This document shows positions 35,030-46,020 of a DNA stretch of 64,000 bases, piece after piece. The DNA lies in the NCBI RefSeq assembly GCF_030445035.2, contig NC_080680.1:118818228-118882227 (forward strand). Direction: 5' to 3'. The position numbers were made by a program, and so were the translations under genes. The notes beneath the pieces were generated by a model. That model searched no databases and was not told the origin of the DNA. It saw only the letters and a list, made by a program, of their open reading frames with translations. The stretch is from Dasypus novemcinctus. Taxonomy: Eukaryota > Chordata > Mammalia > Cingulata > Dasypodidae. Numbering within the stretch: the stretch's first letter is position 1; each line of letters opens with the position of its first letter.

Positions 35030-35311
35030 TGATTTAGCCTCACCATCAACAAAAAAATCATTCAATTTTTAGTGGACATGGGGACCACTTATTCTGTCCT
35101 AACAGAACATCAGGGGGAGGCCCAGATATCCCCACATCGGTTCACAGGCATTGAAGGACAAGAACAAGATTGCCAAGAAACAGTCCTGCTTCCATGCATG
35201 ATAAGACTGTGGCATTTTCCAGTCATTCCTGTTATTTCCAGAGTGCCTCACCCCTCTTCTCAGATGGGACATTTTAACACGCATTGGGGCAAAAAATTTC
35301 GTGTACTGTGA
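35030..35311 (+). pseudogene. pro: ERV protease remnant
   Basis: The retroviral aspartic protease cleaves Gag-Pol. The frame reads FLVDMGTTYSVLTEH near 35,069-35,110, corresponding to the catalytic Asp-Thr-Gly motif with Thr changed to Met. The second half of the ~100-residue domain is poorly kept (LPCMIRLWHFPVIPVISRV). The Asp is present, but the altered motif and surrounding frameshifts mean it is dead. Confidence 0.75.
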
Positions 35312-35559
35312 AAGTCTGGCTTATACTGGCTATGAAAAGTGACTCATGTCGACCACCTCATATCCCATCACAAGTCTGAAATTGCAGATTTCCCTTTGGT
35401 TTGGGCGAGCAGTGACCACCCACCCATTAAAATCACCCTGAAAGTCTCTACCCAGTTTCCACAGGTCCAGCAATATCCCCTTCAGAGGATGGAAGGCAGG
35501 GCGTTTGCCTACTGATAAGAAACTTTGTGAATCACAGACTTCTTGTCCCTTGCAATTCA

Positions 35560-36420
35560 CCTGTAATACCCCCGTTTTACCAGTCCAAAAGCCTCATGGG
35601 TAGTAGTGTCTTGTCCAAGAACTACTGGAAATTAATGAGGCAGTTATCCCAATACACCTGATTGTGCCAAAGCCTTACCCTATTCTGGTTCAAATCCCAA
35701 CACACATCATTCACTTTCAAGTTCTTGACCTAAAAGATGCCTTCTTTTGCAACCCCTTAGACCTAAACTCCTACTTTCTCTTTGCCTTCCAGTGGGTCTA
35801 CCGAAGGAACCCATTTCACTCAGCTGATGTGGACTGTCCTCCCTCAAGGATTCTGGGACAAACCCCACCTCTTTGGGACAGGATTATAAAATGACTTAAG
35901 GTAACTAACCCTAAACAAAAGCACTCTCATTCAGTATATGGATGACCTGTTGATTTGCAGCCCATCTAACTCAGATTCTCTCACTGATACCCAGTGCCCC
36001 TTGTCTTTCTTAGAAGAAAGGATACAGAACGTCCTCCCAAAAGGCCCAAATCTATCAACAGCATATCTAATATCTGGGACATATTCTGACCCTGGTAACT
36101 GAGTCCAGTCCCCCAATTGAAAGGAGGGAATCTTGGCAATTCCTGAGCCAACAACCAAGAGGCAAGTAATAAAATTTCTAGGAGTTGTAGGATACTGCCT
36201 ATTTGGAACCCCAATTTTGGCCTTATTGCTAAACCACTATATGAAGCAACCCAGGGTCTGGACAGTGACCCACTGACATGGGGGGAAACAGGAAGCCTCC
36301 TTCAATAGACTAAAGACTTTGCTATGAATAGCACCTGCTCTAGACTTGCCAGACGTCTGCAAGCCCTTCTTTCTTTATGCAGATGAGAGGCATAGGTTTG
36401 CCTTTGGGTCATTGTCAAGA
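35560..36420 (+). pseudogene. pol: ERV reverse transcriptase remnant
   Basis: RT copies viral RNA into DNA. FQVLDLKDAFF near 35,720 is the first catalytic block, with the invariant Asp; YFLFAFQWVY follows near 35,780-35,805. The active-site YMDD motif lies at 35,934-35,945 in another frame (LIQYMDDLLICS). The connection region with a LDLPDVCKPFFLYAD-like reading is near 36,335-36,385. At least two frameshifts and several stops separate these blocks. The finger region near 35,560-35,700 is only partly legible. Confidence 0.85.
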
Positions 36421-36691
36421 AACTTGGTCCTGACTCAAAACCCATCACCTATTTTTCCAAGCAGCTGGACCCAGCTGCAAAATCCTGGCCTTCCTGTTTA
36501 AGAGCAGTGGCATCTTCTGCCATCTTAGTGACAGAAGCCTCCAAATTGACTCTGGGGCAACTGCTAAAAGCCCTTACCCCACACCATGTTCACAGTATCT
36601 TGGACTCCACTGGCCACCACAGTATGTTCCCTGGGTAACTCACTAAATATCACATCCAGCTTTTGGACACTCCAGGTCTCACTATCAGACC

Positions 36692-37585
36692 TTGCTCTTC
36701 TGTAAATCCCATCACTTTCTACCCTATAAAGAATATAAAGGGAAACCTATCCATAAATGCTCGGAGGCTTTGGAAACCCTAACTCCGTTAGTACAATCTG
36801 AACTTTATGACCTTCCCCTTCCTGATTCACAAGACCTTCTCATGGATGGATCCAGTTTCATCAACACAAAGGGCAAGAGGGTGCCAGGATATGCAATGGT
36901 CTCCTTCTCCTCCATCTTGGAAGCCAAGCCTCTCCCAGCCAACACTTCAGCACAAAAGGCAGAATTCAGTGCCTTAATCAGGGCTTTGGAGCTTTCAAAG
37001 GACCAACAGGTCAATATATATACCACCTCGAAATATGCATTTCACATAGCCCATGCCCATGCAAGCATCTGGAAGGAAAGGGGACTTTTAACCTCCCAAA
37101 ACTCTCCAGTGAAGCACCACCAAGAGATCTTAAACCTTCTCAAGGCCCTTGCCCTACCTTCGGTGGTTTCCATCATCTTCTGTGCAGAATACCAACACCA
37201 GAGCATGCTACAGGTGAAGGGCAGCACAAGGGCAAATAGGGCAGCTAAGGTGGCAGCTATCAATGTCTTACACTCCCATGCTTCCTCCTCTCCAGACATC
37301 TTGTCCATTCCTCCAATTTCCCCAACTTACTGTGAGGAAGAACTAGCCAAGGCAAAGTCAGAGGGCTATGAAAACCATAAGGGATGGCTGTTATACCCTA
37401 CTGGTTGCCGATTAGTCCCTGCCTCGAAGCTATGGAAGCTAATCTGGGGAATCCACCAAAGCATCCACTTGGGAAGGGATGACTTATTTGACCTAATGTG
37501 TCCCATCATTGCTGGCAAACGTTTATTCCACCATAGAGTAGGTTATCTCAGCCTAACAAATTTGTGCAAAAAACAACAGCAATAG
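36692..37585 (+). pseudogene. pol: ERV RNase H and integrase N-terminal domain, long open frame
   Basis: The longest open frame in the window (297 codons); its first codon is TTG, so it is a leftover of the pol frame rather than a gene start. LLMDGSSF (residues ~49-56) is the first RNase H motif with its Asp. AEFSALIRALEL (residues ~90-101) holds the Glu. IYTTSKYAFHIAHAH (residues ~108-122) is the third motif, but the catalytic Asp of the usual Thr-Asp-Ser-Lys-Tyr-Ala is Thr. The fourth motif is degraded to KGSTRANRAAK. The end carries His-X3-His (HQSIH, residues ~254-258) of the integrase zinc domain with a damaged Cys pair. It has lost activity despite being open. Confidence 0.88.
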
Positions 37586-37609
37586 TTCACACCCTCCCGT
37601 CCTACTCAC

Positions 37610-38235
37610 CGCCATGCAGAGATGTAGGTAGATGCCCAGAGAAGAATGGCAAACTGACTTTACCCACAAGTCCAGAATACAGTGTTTTTTTCATACTCCT
37701 GGTACTGACAGATACCTACACAGGGTGGGTAGAGGCTTTTCCTTGTCACTCTGAATAGGCCTCTGAATTGGCAAAGCAGCTACTAATGGAAAATATCCCG
37801 CACTTTGGACTCCACAGCTCACTTCAAAGAGACAATGGACCAGCATTTACAGCATCCATCACCCACCACATTGCTAAAGCTTTAGGAATAAAATACTCAC
37901 TGTATAGTGCATGGCACCCACAATCTTTGGAAAAGATGAGTGTATGAACAAATCTGTTAAAACCTCACTATCAAAGTGATGTCAAGAAATGAAGATAACA
38001 ATGGTCTAAAGGTTCTTCATCTCTGCCTTCTTTGCAACAGGACTCATCCAAAAGAAGACATTCACATGAGCCCCTTTAATCTCCTCTATGGATATTCTTT
38101 CCCATCTGCTGACCCCTTCATTGCCTCAGAGATCACTAACTCTCTCACTTTGTTTCACAGGTCTTCTCCATGCAGCAGGCATTCAAAAATATATGAACTC
38201 TTCCCTTTCACCCCCAGGATTTGGGGCAGTTAAGG
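37610..38235 (+). pseudogene. pol: ERV integrase core and C-terminal remnant
   Basis: Integrase joins viral DNA to the host. EWQTDFT near 37,646-37,666 gives the first catalytic Asp. VLTDTYTGWVEAFP (about 37,702-37,744) is the central strand. QRDNGPAFTASI (about 37,827-37,862) gives the second Asp. The Glu region reads HPQSLEKMS near 37,916-37,942. The C-terminal piece THPKEDIHMSPFNLLYGYS (38,043-38,100) matches the gamma-type end. Frame changes and stops occur at least at 37,755 and 37,945. Confidence 0.85.
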
Positions 38236-39500
38236 AATAACAAGTAGGTGATCTTGTTTACCTGAAATCCTTTTAAAAGGCTGGAAGACACCCGTGAACT
38301 GGTTTGGAAGGGCCTTCACATGGTCACTTTTAGTATTCCAACTGCTGTAAAACTGAGCTCCCTCCACACATCACCCGTGACAAGCCCTTTATTGTTACAG
38401 GCCCTATTCCTGAAGCTCTAGAGGCCCCCACCTATTCCTTTGAACCCATCCAGGATCTCAAGTTCCTGTTCTGGGAAAACGTTTGCTTGTTGAAGGCTCT
38501 TGACCTCCTCCTTGCCAGATGTTTCTGTGAAGTATTCTTTGTGTTCTTCTTGTGGGTCTTTCTTATTCCTCCAGCACAATTATGTTTTGCCTATCTTACT
38601 CCTAAATCTTTTTGTTGGGATTGGCTTTTAAAACCACTCTACATTCTCATTTATTCTCCCCAGTTGCTGAAGAGGCCATTTCCTTCTACTACTTATCTTC
38701 CTGCTGACTCTGTAGGGGCCAGGAGCAAAACCTCATTCCCTACCCCTCACCGCAACTCTGTGGGGCAATCAATTAATAGAGGTAAAGTGGGTCCTACCGG
38801 CTAAAAGGAAGGGGAGAATACATACCACAGGAGACAGAATTGACTGGTTTTAGCCAGAAACCTCTTCCTTTCTGGTGCTGGAGGAAGACTGGCAAACCAC
38901 AGGCTCCACACAACCTGCAGAAATGCAGTGTGAGCTAGAGAAAGCCAACATCCGCTATAGTGCAGGAAACCTTAGCTTCTTATTTGCTGACCTCCTATAC
39001 ACCAAACTAAACACCTCTGGGTCCACATTCCTCACTTATTTCTCCTATAATGGGATGGGCTGCCAGGTAGGCTCCCTGAACACCTGCATACACACTATCC
39101 AGATCTCTAAGCAAACACCTAGGCTTGTATCGGGGGATGGCTTGCGAACCCATCAAGTGACTCTAGCACGGCAAAGGGGATAACTCAACTCTACAGATTA
39201 ATACCAACACCAATTGGGCATTTTGCCATGGCAGGCCCAGTAGCCAACATTTGAATAAATACTACCTCATTAACATGACTTATACCCAGAATATTTGCCA
39301 CAAGATCCATGTTAAAAACACAACTCTAGCCTGGGACCACATCAGGGTTACCTTTAGCCTGACATGGGGAATAACACCACTCTCCCCAACCCTAGCATGG
39401 GGTTCTTCCTTTCCCAGTCTGATATTTAGGAAAACATATCCACCACCATTAGCTATAAGACTAGTGGTAATAGGGGTAGGCTAGAAGCTGAGTTTCTTCT
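38236..39500 (+). pseudogene. env: ERV env surface subunit remnant
   Basis: By position this is env SU. Three open pieces remain: 38,487-38,804 with a hydrophobic run (residues ~14-36) that could be the leader, 38,875-39,183, and 39,251-39,484 with NMT and NTT sequons. I cannot match receptor-binding motifs, and the CXXC motif used by gamma SU was not found. Assignment rests on order between integrase and the PPT. Confidence 0.55.
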
Positions 39501-39649
39501 TGTCTTACCCTTTCAGTTCTGGGTTATTCTTTATTTGTTGTGGGTCAGCTTACTGCACCCTCCCTTCATTGTGGTCAGGCACCTGTGCTCCCAGCCTCCT
39601 CATCTCTGAGTATCTTGAATGACGCTATCCCAGTCCAACTTTCACTCCA

Positions 39650-39860
39650 CGTTTTGAAGCATGTAAGAGCAAGTTGAGCTTAGTCCCTTGTCCTTCTAAT
39701 AGCCATGACAAGAATACTTGCAGGGATAGGCTTAGGAACTACCTGATTAGGCATTGCCTCTGATACTTTTTGCCCCATCCCTCTAATATTCTCCCCAAAC
39801 TCATCTCTTCCTGATTGCAGGCCCTGAAATCTCACCTTAAATTCCAGCCTGCCTTGGGGA
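39650..39860 (+). pseudogene. env: ERV env transmembrane remnant, mostly deleted
   Basis: 'gccatgacaagaatacttgc' encodes AMTRILAGIGLGTT before a stop, then GIAS: a Gly/Ile/Leu-rich stretch like a gamma-type fusion peptide. Only ~120 bp separate it from the PPT, so the heptad repeats, the immunosuppressive region, the CX6CC motif and the membrane anchor are gone. Confidence 0.5.
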
Positions 39861-39978
39861 AACTGGATCAGGCAGCCAGACCCTTTTTTTGACCCCTTGT
39901 TCTAAACCCTCTCCCTTTTATCTACATCCCTATACAGGAGGAAGCAGCTGGACACAGAAACTGGGCCCTCCCTCCCAT

Positions 39979-39996
39979 AAGAGAAAAAGAGAGGAA
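39979..39996 (+). other. ERV polypurine tract
   Basis: Eighteen consecutive purines directly precede the TG that opens the LTR, the expected place for plus-strand DNA priming. Confidence 0.75.
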
Positions 39997-40792
39997 TGAA
40001 AGAGAGAGCAGGTAAAGAGGCCTGGGACTCTTAGGAAGAGGAATCCTGAACTAACCAGTAGGAAGAGGGATCCTGAGTCAACCAATAGAGTAAGAGAGCT
40101 TTCAACAAATAGAATATATTAATGCTTTAATTAATAGGCAGGTATTCAGCATCTCCCAGTTAGCATACCCTGTTTACATAATATGCTAATCTGGTTTTCA
40201 AATTCTAATCCATGTCCTTCCTCAGAACCAATGCTTGACTAATCAGAACTTCAAACTGGGGCTCACTGCCAGGAGTGGTCACACAACTAGACCATATCAA
40301 GAGTGGCTCTGAAGTTCTTAGCCCCCATTCCATCAATGCCCCAGTAAGACAAATGTCGAGCTGCAAAGCCACGTCGAGCTATGAATATCAAGTCTAGCAG
40401 GGAATGCCAAACTGAGCTACAAACACTGGCCTGTGAGAGGCGACACAGAGTAAGGAACATTGAGGCAAGCTGCAGTGATGAACATGGAGTGGTAAGCCAA
40501 GCTGCAACGCCAAGCTGTATGCTTCCACCAGCGGCTAGGCCAGGCTTGTGCCTTAACCAGGTTGGGCTGTAACACTGAAGGCACTTCTACCAGTGCATCA
40601 GGCCAGGCCAGTGTCTCATCCAGGTTTGTGCCTTTGCTAAACTTGTGCAGCAACACCAGGGAGCATTTTGATCATCGCCCTGGCTAGGTTCAACTTCAAA
40701 ACTGAGCTGATTAAATAAAATTTGATTGTACTGAGGTCTTGCTTCTTCCTCCCGAAGTCCTTCTGAACCAAAGAACGAAAGTCGTGACAACA
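39997..40792 (+). mobile_element. ERV 3' LTR
   Basis: Opens TGAAAG after the PPT and closes ...gacaaca, ~796 bp. An AATAAA signal lies at 40,714-40,719, ~75 bp from the end, which fits a U3-R-U5 layout. A TATA box is not obvious. Host sequence homologous to copy A 14,097 begins directly after it. There is no 5' partner LTR for comparison. Confidence 0.75.
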
Positions 40793-40796
40793 ATAA

Positions 40797-41860
40797 TGAT
40801 TGCTCTTAGGTTAACAAAAATGCATCGTTAACCTATCAAAGTCTATGTTAGAGTTACTATTAAAATTATTTTAAATCATTCCCCACATTTCAAATGTAAA
40901 ATCCTTTCAACTGAATACTTCTATTTATCCTCATTGTTATTACTGTATTTATTGTACATTTAACTTCTGCATAGGATACAAACCCCATTTTAAAATTTTC
41001 TTGTTTTTACATGGTAGTTGAAGCAATCAACTCTTAAAGGGGATTAAGAGGAAAAAATTAACAATGTATTTGATATTTGCCCACATATTTGACATTTTCA
41101 TGACTTTGTGTAGTACTTCGTTTCTCCCTGTATCCCTTCCCTTCATCTTGAAGAACATCCTTTAGCATATTTAAAATGCAAGTCTATAGGCAATGAATTC
41201 TCTCAACCCACAACTATCTGAAAGTGCCTTTATTTCATTCTTGTTCTGAAGAACATTTTCGCTCAGCAAAGAATTTTGGGATAATGGTTTTATTTATTTA
41301 AATTATTATTGTTTTAAATTTCAGCCTTTTCTAGATACCATTCTTTTTTCTCCTTTCTGCCACTGGTTTGGATGAGAACTCATTCATGTTTCATATCTCC
41401 CCATATGTAAAGATCTGTGTTCCCTGGTTCTGTCTTTTTAACTCAATGGTGGTAGTTTCATTTTATATATCTTGCTCATATCTCTAATTCAATGTTTTCA
41501 TCTTATTTCAGAAATATGTGAACATGATCTCTTTTAAGTATTTTTCCTACCACCTTATCTTTCTTTTCTCCTTCTGTGATTGCAGTTACATGGACTTAAG
41601 AATGTTTGATATTACTCCACAAATTACTCATGTCCTGTTATTTTTATATAACATAATCGATTAGCTGTTCCTCTTTAATTTTCAGATTGATTTTTTTGTT
41701 TTGCATGTCACTTAATCTTTCTTCTCACATTTATAATGTATTTTTAAGACCAAGCATTTAGTTTTTTATTTCATACTGTATTTCACATGTTTAGAATTTT
41801 TTTATTACTTTACTCATTTCAGTTCATATTCTCTTCTTAATCTCCCTACTAATCCCTAAT
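40797..41860 (-). mobile_element. Old antisense L1, continuation (copy B)
   Basis: Counterpart of 14,097-16,150 without the 14,605-15,595 insertion; the empty site lies near 41,285-41,310. Confidence 0.75.
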
Positions 41861-41869
41861 TTAGACCAA

Positions 41870-42385
41870 GTGGTAATTTAAAAATAGACCCAAATTCTTT
41901 AAAACTACACCCATTGAAATTTGGCTTCCATTTCTTCTTTCCTTGAATTGGGGCTTACATATAAATGTTTTGAACAATAATTTATGGCAGAAGAAAATCA
42001 GACTTTAAGAGATTCAATAACATCTAAGTTATTTTCATGGAGATTTGAAGCACCATTTAAAAAGTTCATCTATTGTGCTATAAAATCCACATGGAGATTT
42101 CCTGAGACAGCGTGATTTAGGAAAGACCATCAGCTGAACCTGACCTTCCAATCAGTCCCACCTGAGCCATGTGCATAAATTCATTTGTGACCTCTAGAAT
42201 GGACAAGTCATAATCTGATCACGACTGAGTGACTCCACTTAATATCAGGTGGGATAAAAACATTGACTAGTCTTGATGTACTCAAATTACTGTCCTATAA
42301 TGTGGCTTAAATTTAAAAAATCACTGTTTCTTTAAGTCCTTTGAAAGTGTGTGATATATAGTAGACACGCAGAATAAAATTTAAT
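41870..42385 (+). mobile_element. ERVL/MaLR-type LTR fragment (copy B)
   Basis: Counterpart of 16,180-16,690. Confidence 0.5.
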
Positions 42386-43709
42386 ACTGAAATTGTGTCA
42401 TGCTGTAACAAAAAACAAGTTCCTGGCCTGGGTTTGGAATCAGGGTTTAGGGAAGGGATGGAAGAGCTTTAAGGACATGGTTAGTGAGTAATCCTTTGGG
42501 AAGAAAAATGACTGAAGAAGGTCACCTGTGGCATATATAGTGGCAAAACAATCAATTAAATTTTGCCCATGGTAACATGGAAATTAGGAATGGTACCCAA
42601 TGATACCAGAAGTATTCCTGGGAAATATTGAACTTTCCTGGCAAAATATTGAACTTGCAGACCAACTTCTCTTATTACTTATAATCGAACAGGAACAGTG
42701 AACTGAGTGAAGAAATGTACAATATTTTTTCAAGTAGAATCGATATTTATTATAAGGGAGTCAGGATTTTACAAAATAGAAATTTCAAATTCTCACCCCT
42801 TGTCTCTCCTGGGAAAATACATTAGTCAAAGTAAGAAAGACACTTCCAGTCAAATATGTCTTGGGGTAAAAATATCATGTGTATTATTTTATACTTCATT
42901 GAAATCTCAGATTTAACTAAGACTTTTTAAATCTTAAGATTGTGATTCCACAGTCTTTTAAAATATAACTCATTTAAGAATTTTTAAGGCTTTGTCCATA
43001 TCATCTTGACTTTCAGCCCAAGGAAGGGAAGAAGTGGTTTCAGAATAAAATTTGGGTGTTTCGTTTATCTAATGACATAACTTGAAACACGGTACAATTT
43101 GAAACAAGAAAGCCCACAATGTTTTCACAGGTATTTTGTGAACATTTACTAAAAGCATCAAGCATCCAATTAAAAGGAGGCCTATGGTACCCAGACAGCC
43201 ATAGGCAGGAAGAAATCTCAAAGGATGACTCAGTTACAAACAGGTGCCACTTATGGAAACTGAAGACTGACTCAGATGACTGAAGCTCTGCTTGAGGAAA
43301 TCTTCCTATGAATGCTCATTATTACTAAATTTGTTCTAATTTGGTTACTTTGTTTTTTCTTAATATTTGATTATTTTTCACTCTCCTAGGCTACATTTAA
43401 AATAATGAAAGGCAAATAATATGTTTTATACCCTTTTCCCTTAAATTGTATGTAATTATTATGAATTGTATGTTTGCTTATGTTTAAAATGGTCTCAATT
43501 TCTGAAAATTGTTTGTGTAAATAATGAAACAAATATATTTTTCTCTAATTTTTGCATCTGATTTTTTCCACGTTAGTGATATATAGAGGGTTACACAAAG
43601 GATTGTTTGAAGTCTGAATTTGCAGGAGTCCCTCGTTTCAGATCAAAATCATCTTGGCTCTATGTGTTATTAGAAACTGCTGTCAACCAGAACATTAATT
43701 TCCATATGC
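42386..43709. promoter_or_regulatory. Duplicated DNA with conserved AP-1-like sites
   Basis: Counterpart of 16,691-18,461 with an empty SINE site at 42,948-42,960. TGACTCA cores occur at 43,226-43,232 and 43,268-43,274. A second reading, equally possible, is neutral DNA. Confidence 0.3.
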
Positions 43710-43762
43710 CTATATAAGAGGATGTGAGGCTGGAGCTCCCAGTCTATATTGATAGGGATACT
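43710..43762 (+). promoter_or_regulatory. TATA-like motif in perfectly conserved block (copy B)
   Basis: Identical to 18,462-18,514, with TATATAAG at 43,711-43,718. The frame that follows (43,724-43,921) starts at GTG and is frameshifted relative to copy A. Confidence 0.35.
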
Positions 43763-44099
43763 ACAACATTTTTCTGCCCTGGAAAATATATCTACTGCAG
43801 CCAAACCTGTGGATTCCATAAAACTGGTTTTGCAGATTGTTTCTTCTCTGCTTATTTCTATGTCATGCCATGTCCAACAATCCTTTTCTTCTCAAGTACA
43901 AAACTGAAAACCCATATTTAGTGAAGCCCCACCGTTTCAAAAACAGTCTCATGAAATCATATTCACTGCTACCTCAAAAGGACAAAATTGGAAATTTGAA
44001 AGATGTTATTTTTGATGATTAACTTTTTTAATCTATCCTCTGTCATTTCTCTCTCCTTATCATCAAATATTCCATTTAGGTGATTGCTCCAGTGCAATT

Positions 44100-45390
44100 C
44101 ACTACTCCAAATTCCAGTGTCCACTGCCTCCACATCTGTGATAAAAGTTCTTCCATTCCTAAGATCACAAGTCTATAGTAGAAAAGCTGTAAGTCTACTC
44201 TAGCCCATTGCTCATTCCCCAGTCTTGAGAATTCTGTGATGGTGATGCCCACTCCACCTCTAATAGGTCCCATGGGGCCAATGAGTCAGACTTTCTTTCT
44301 TGCAGGTGCAGACTCTGTTACTTGAGATGGTCATTGTCACTTATCTTCTCTTAGTTGTCCTGGGTGAGTCCAATGAACTGAAGAATAGGTGTTATAAGTT
44401 TGTTGAGATTCAGGGCCCAACTGGCACATGAACAGCCCAAAGATTTAAGTCTCTTGGATACACAACTACCAACTATAGTACTAACTAGAGGTACAAATAG
44501 AGGGGCAACAGGGCAATGCTACTGAGTCCAACTCAATCGCTCTGGGGAACCTAAATACCAAAGTAGGTCTCACTGGCAGGGTGCCTAACTTCTGAGCTTT
44601 TTGTTTTACCTATAGTGTCTGGATGTTTCTAGAGCCCTCAGGAGCTCCACACTTTGAAGTAATATTTACTTTGGCAATCTATGAATTCTTGCTGAGACAT
44701 GCATAAGCGTACCCTGTGAATTGATCTCCAACTCACTTTGAAGTCTCTTAACCATATAAACCCCTGTCTTTACCCTTTACCCTTTTTGGTTAAGGGTTTT
44801 TTCCAGTCACATTGCTAGTTGGTTCTTGGTAATGATCCCTTGGTGCCAGGAAGGTGTGTACCTGGGAGATGTATACCCAGGAGTCATGTCTCATGCTGGG
44901 GGGAAGGTAATGCACTTATATATTGAATTTTGGCTTAGAGAGAGGCCACAATTGATCAGCTAGGGTCTAATGCTTATGTATTCTATAAAAATATGCTAAG
45001 CTTCAATTTCAAATGTAAAGTTTCATGAGTATAGTCATTACAATCAAGGGTGAATCAATAGTCCATCCTCCTTCACTTGTCTCTGCCCCTGTACTCAAGG
45101 AATTCTTGCTGTCCCATTAGAGAAAGTGGCAGACCTCCCCAGGATGGGGATTCAAAAAGTCTTTGGTTATTGTGCAGATCTCAATCCACTGTGACAATGC
45201 CCATGAACACTTGAGCACATTCACATGTCTTATATATATGCCCCAGGTGAACATGCCCCCATGCACCTCTCCCCTCTCTGACACCATGCACCAATGAGGC
45301 TCCCCTGCCACAGTTACAACTTCTGTGATCCAAAACTGCTTCAGAAGTGAAGCCAACAAAATACCCGAACACAATTAATAGAAAAATGAG
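44100..45390 (-). mobile_element. Antisense L1 3' UTR (copy B, T-rich end deleted)
   Basis: Counterpart of 20,225-21,560. The T-rich end and ~330 bp of body are missing, because the ~1.37-kb deletion ends inside this element. Confidence 0.6.
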
Positions 45391-45861
45391 ATAATAATGA
45401 TAGTTGTAAAAATACAAATAAAATACAATTTTTTAAAAGTTTGAAATAATGAAAAAATTAAAAATATAAAATTAAAAATTTTTAACATAATGTCTATCAT
45501 CACAGAAAGATCTGTTGTCCTATATGTACAGTGGCATTTGTATCCATTTATTCTCCTAGAGTCTAATTTTGATCATTTTGTTCAAAAAAGCTTTAGGTTA
45601 CAGAATAGTCATGTACAGAATATAGATGATTCCCATATACACAAACTATACTACCTTTTCACCTTTCCTCTATTAATACATCTTACATGTGGATGGTATA
45701 TTTTTTATAATTAATGTACAAATATTGGAACGTTGCTACTACCTATGGTCAGTGATATACATTGTTGTTTACATTTCAGACCAGCCTTTTATAGATTTTG
45801 ATGAAGTTTGACATGGCCTGTATCCACCCTTGAAAGATCACGTAATGCAATTCAATACATG

Positions 45862-46020
45862 ACATGGTGGAATCAAAGCCCTAAGCTTGATTTAATAAAC
45901 GAAAAGTCAAACCTCTCAATTTAATACAACCAGAGGGTTATCACACCCAGCAAACAGAGGAGTTTACAAACATAATCAATATCTCTTTTTGGAATTCATA
46001 AATAGTATCTAACTGCCACA
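45862..46020 (-). mobile_element. Solo-LTR-family fragment (copy B)
   Basis: Counterpart of 22,072-22,226. Confidence 0.6.

Larger units (their letters stand above)
33895..40792 (+). mobile_element. Class I (gamma-like) endogenous retrovirus, 5'-deleted
   Basis: A provirus of ~6.9 kb read as gag-pro-pol-env-PPT-LTR on the plus strand. Two zinc knuckles, the YMDD RT motif and the linkage of RNase H to integrase place it among class I elements, nearest in style to HERV-H/F-like groups. There is no 5' LTR or primer-binding site: sequence begins inside gag next to a tandem 20-bp repeat (about 33,898-33,940). All genes carry stops and frameshifts. It lies only in copy B, where ~1.36 kb of the flank is missing. 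Family assignment beyond class I is inference. Confidence 0.9.

Noticed and set aside
38487..39484. Captured, syncytin-like env
   Set aside because: Surface-subunit frames are broken into three pieces and nearly the whole transmembrane subunit is missing, so no entry or fusion function is possible.
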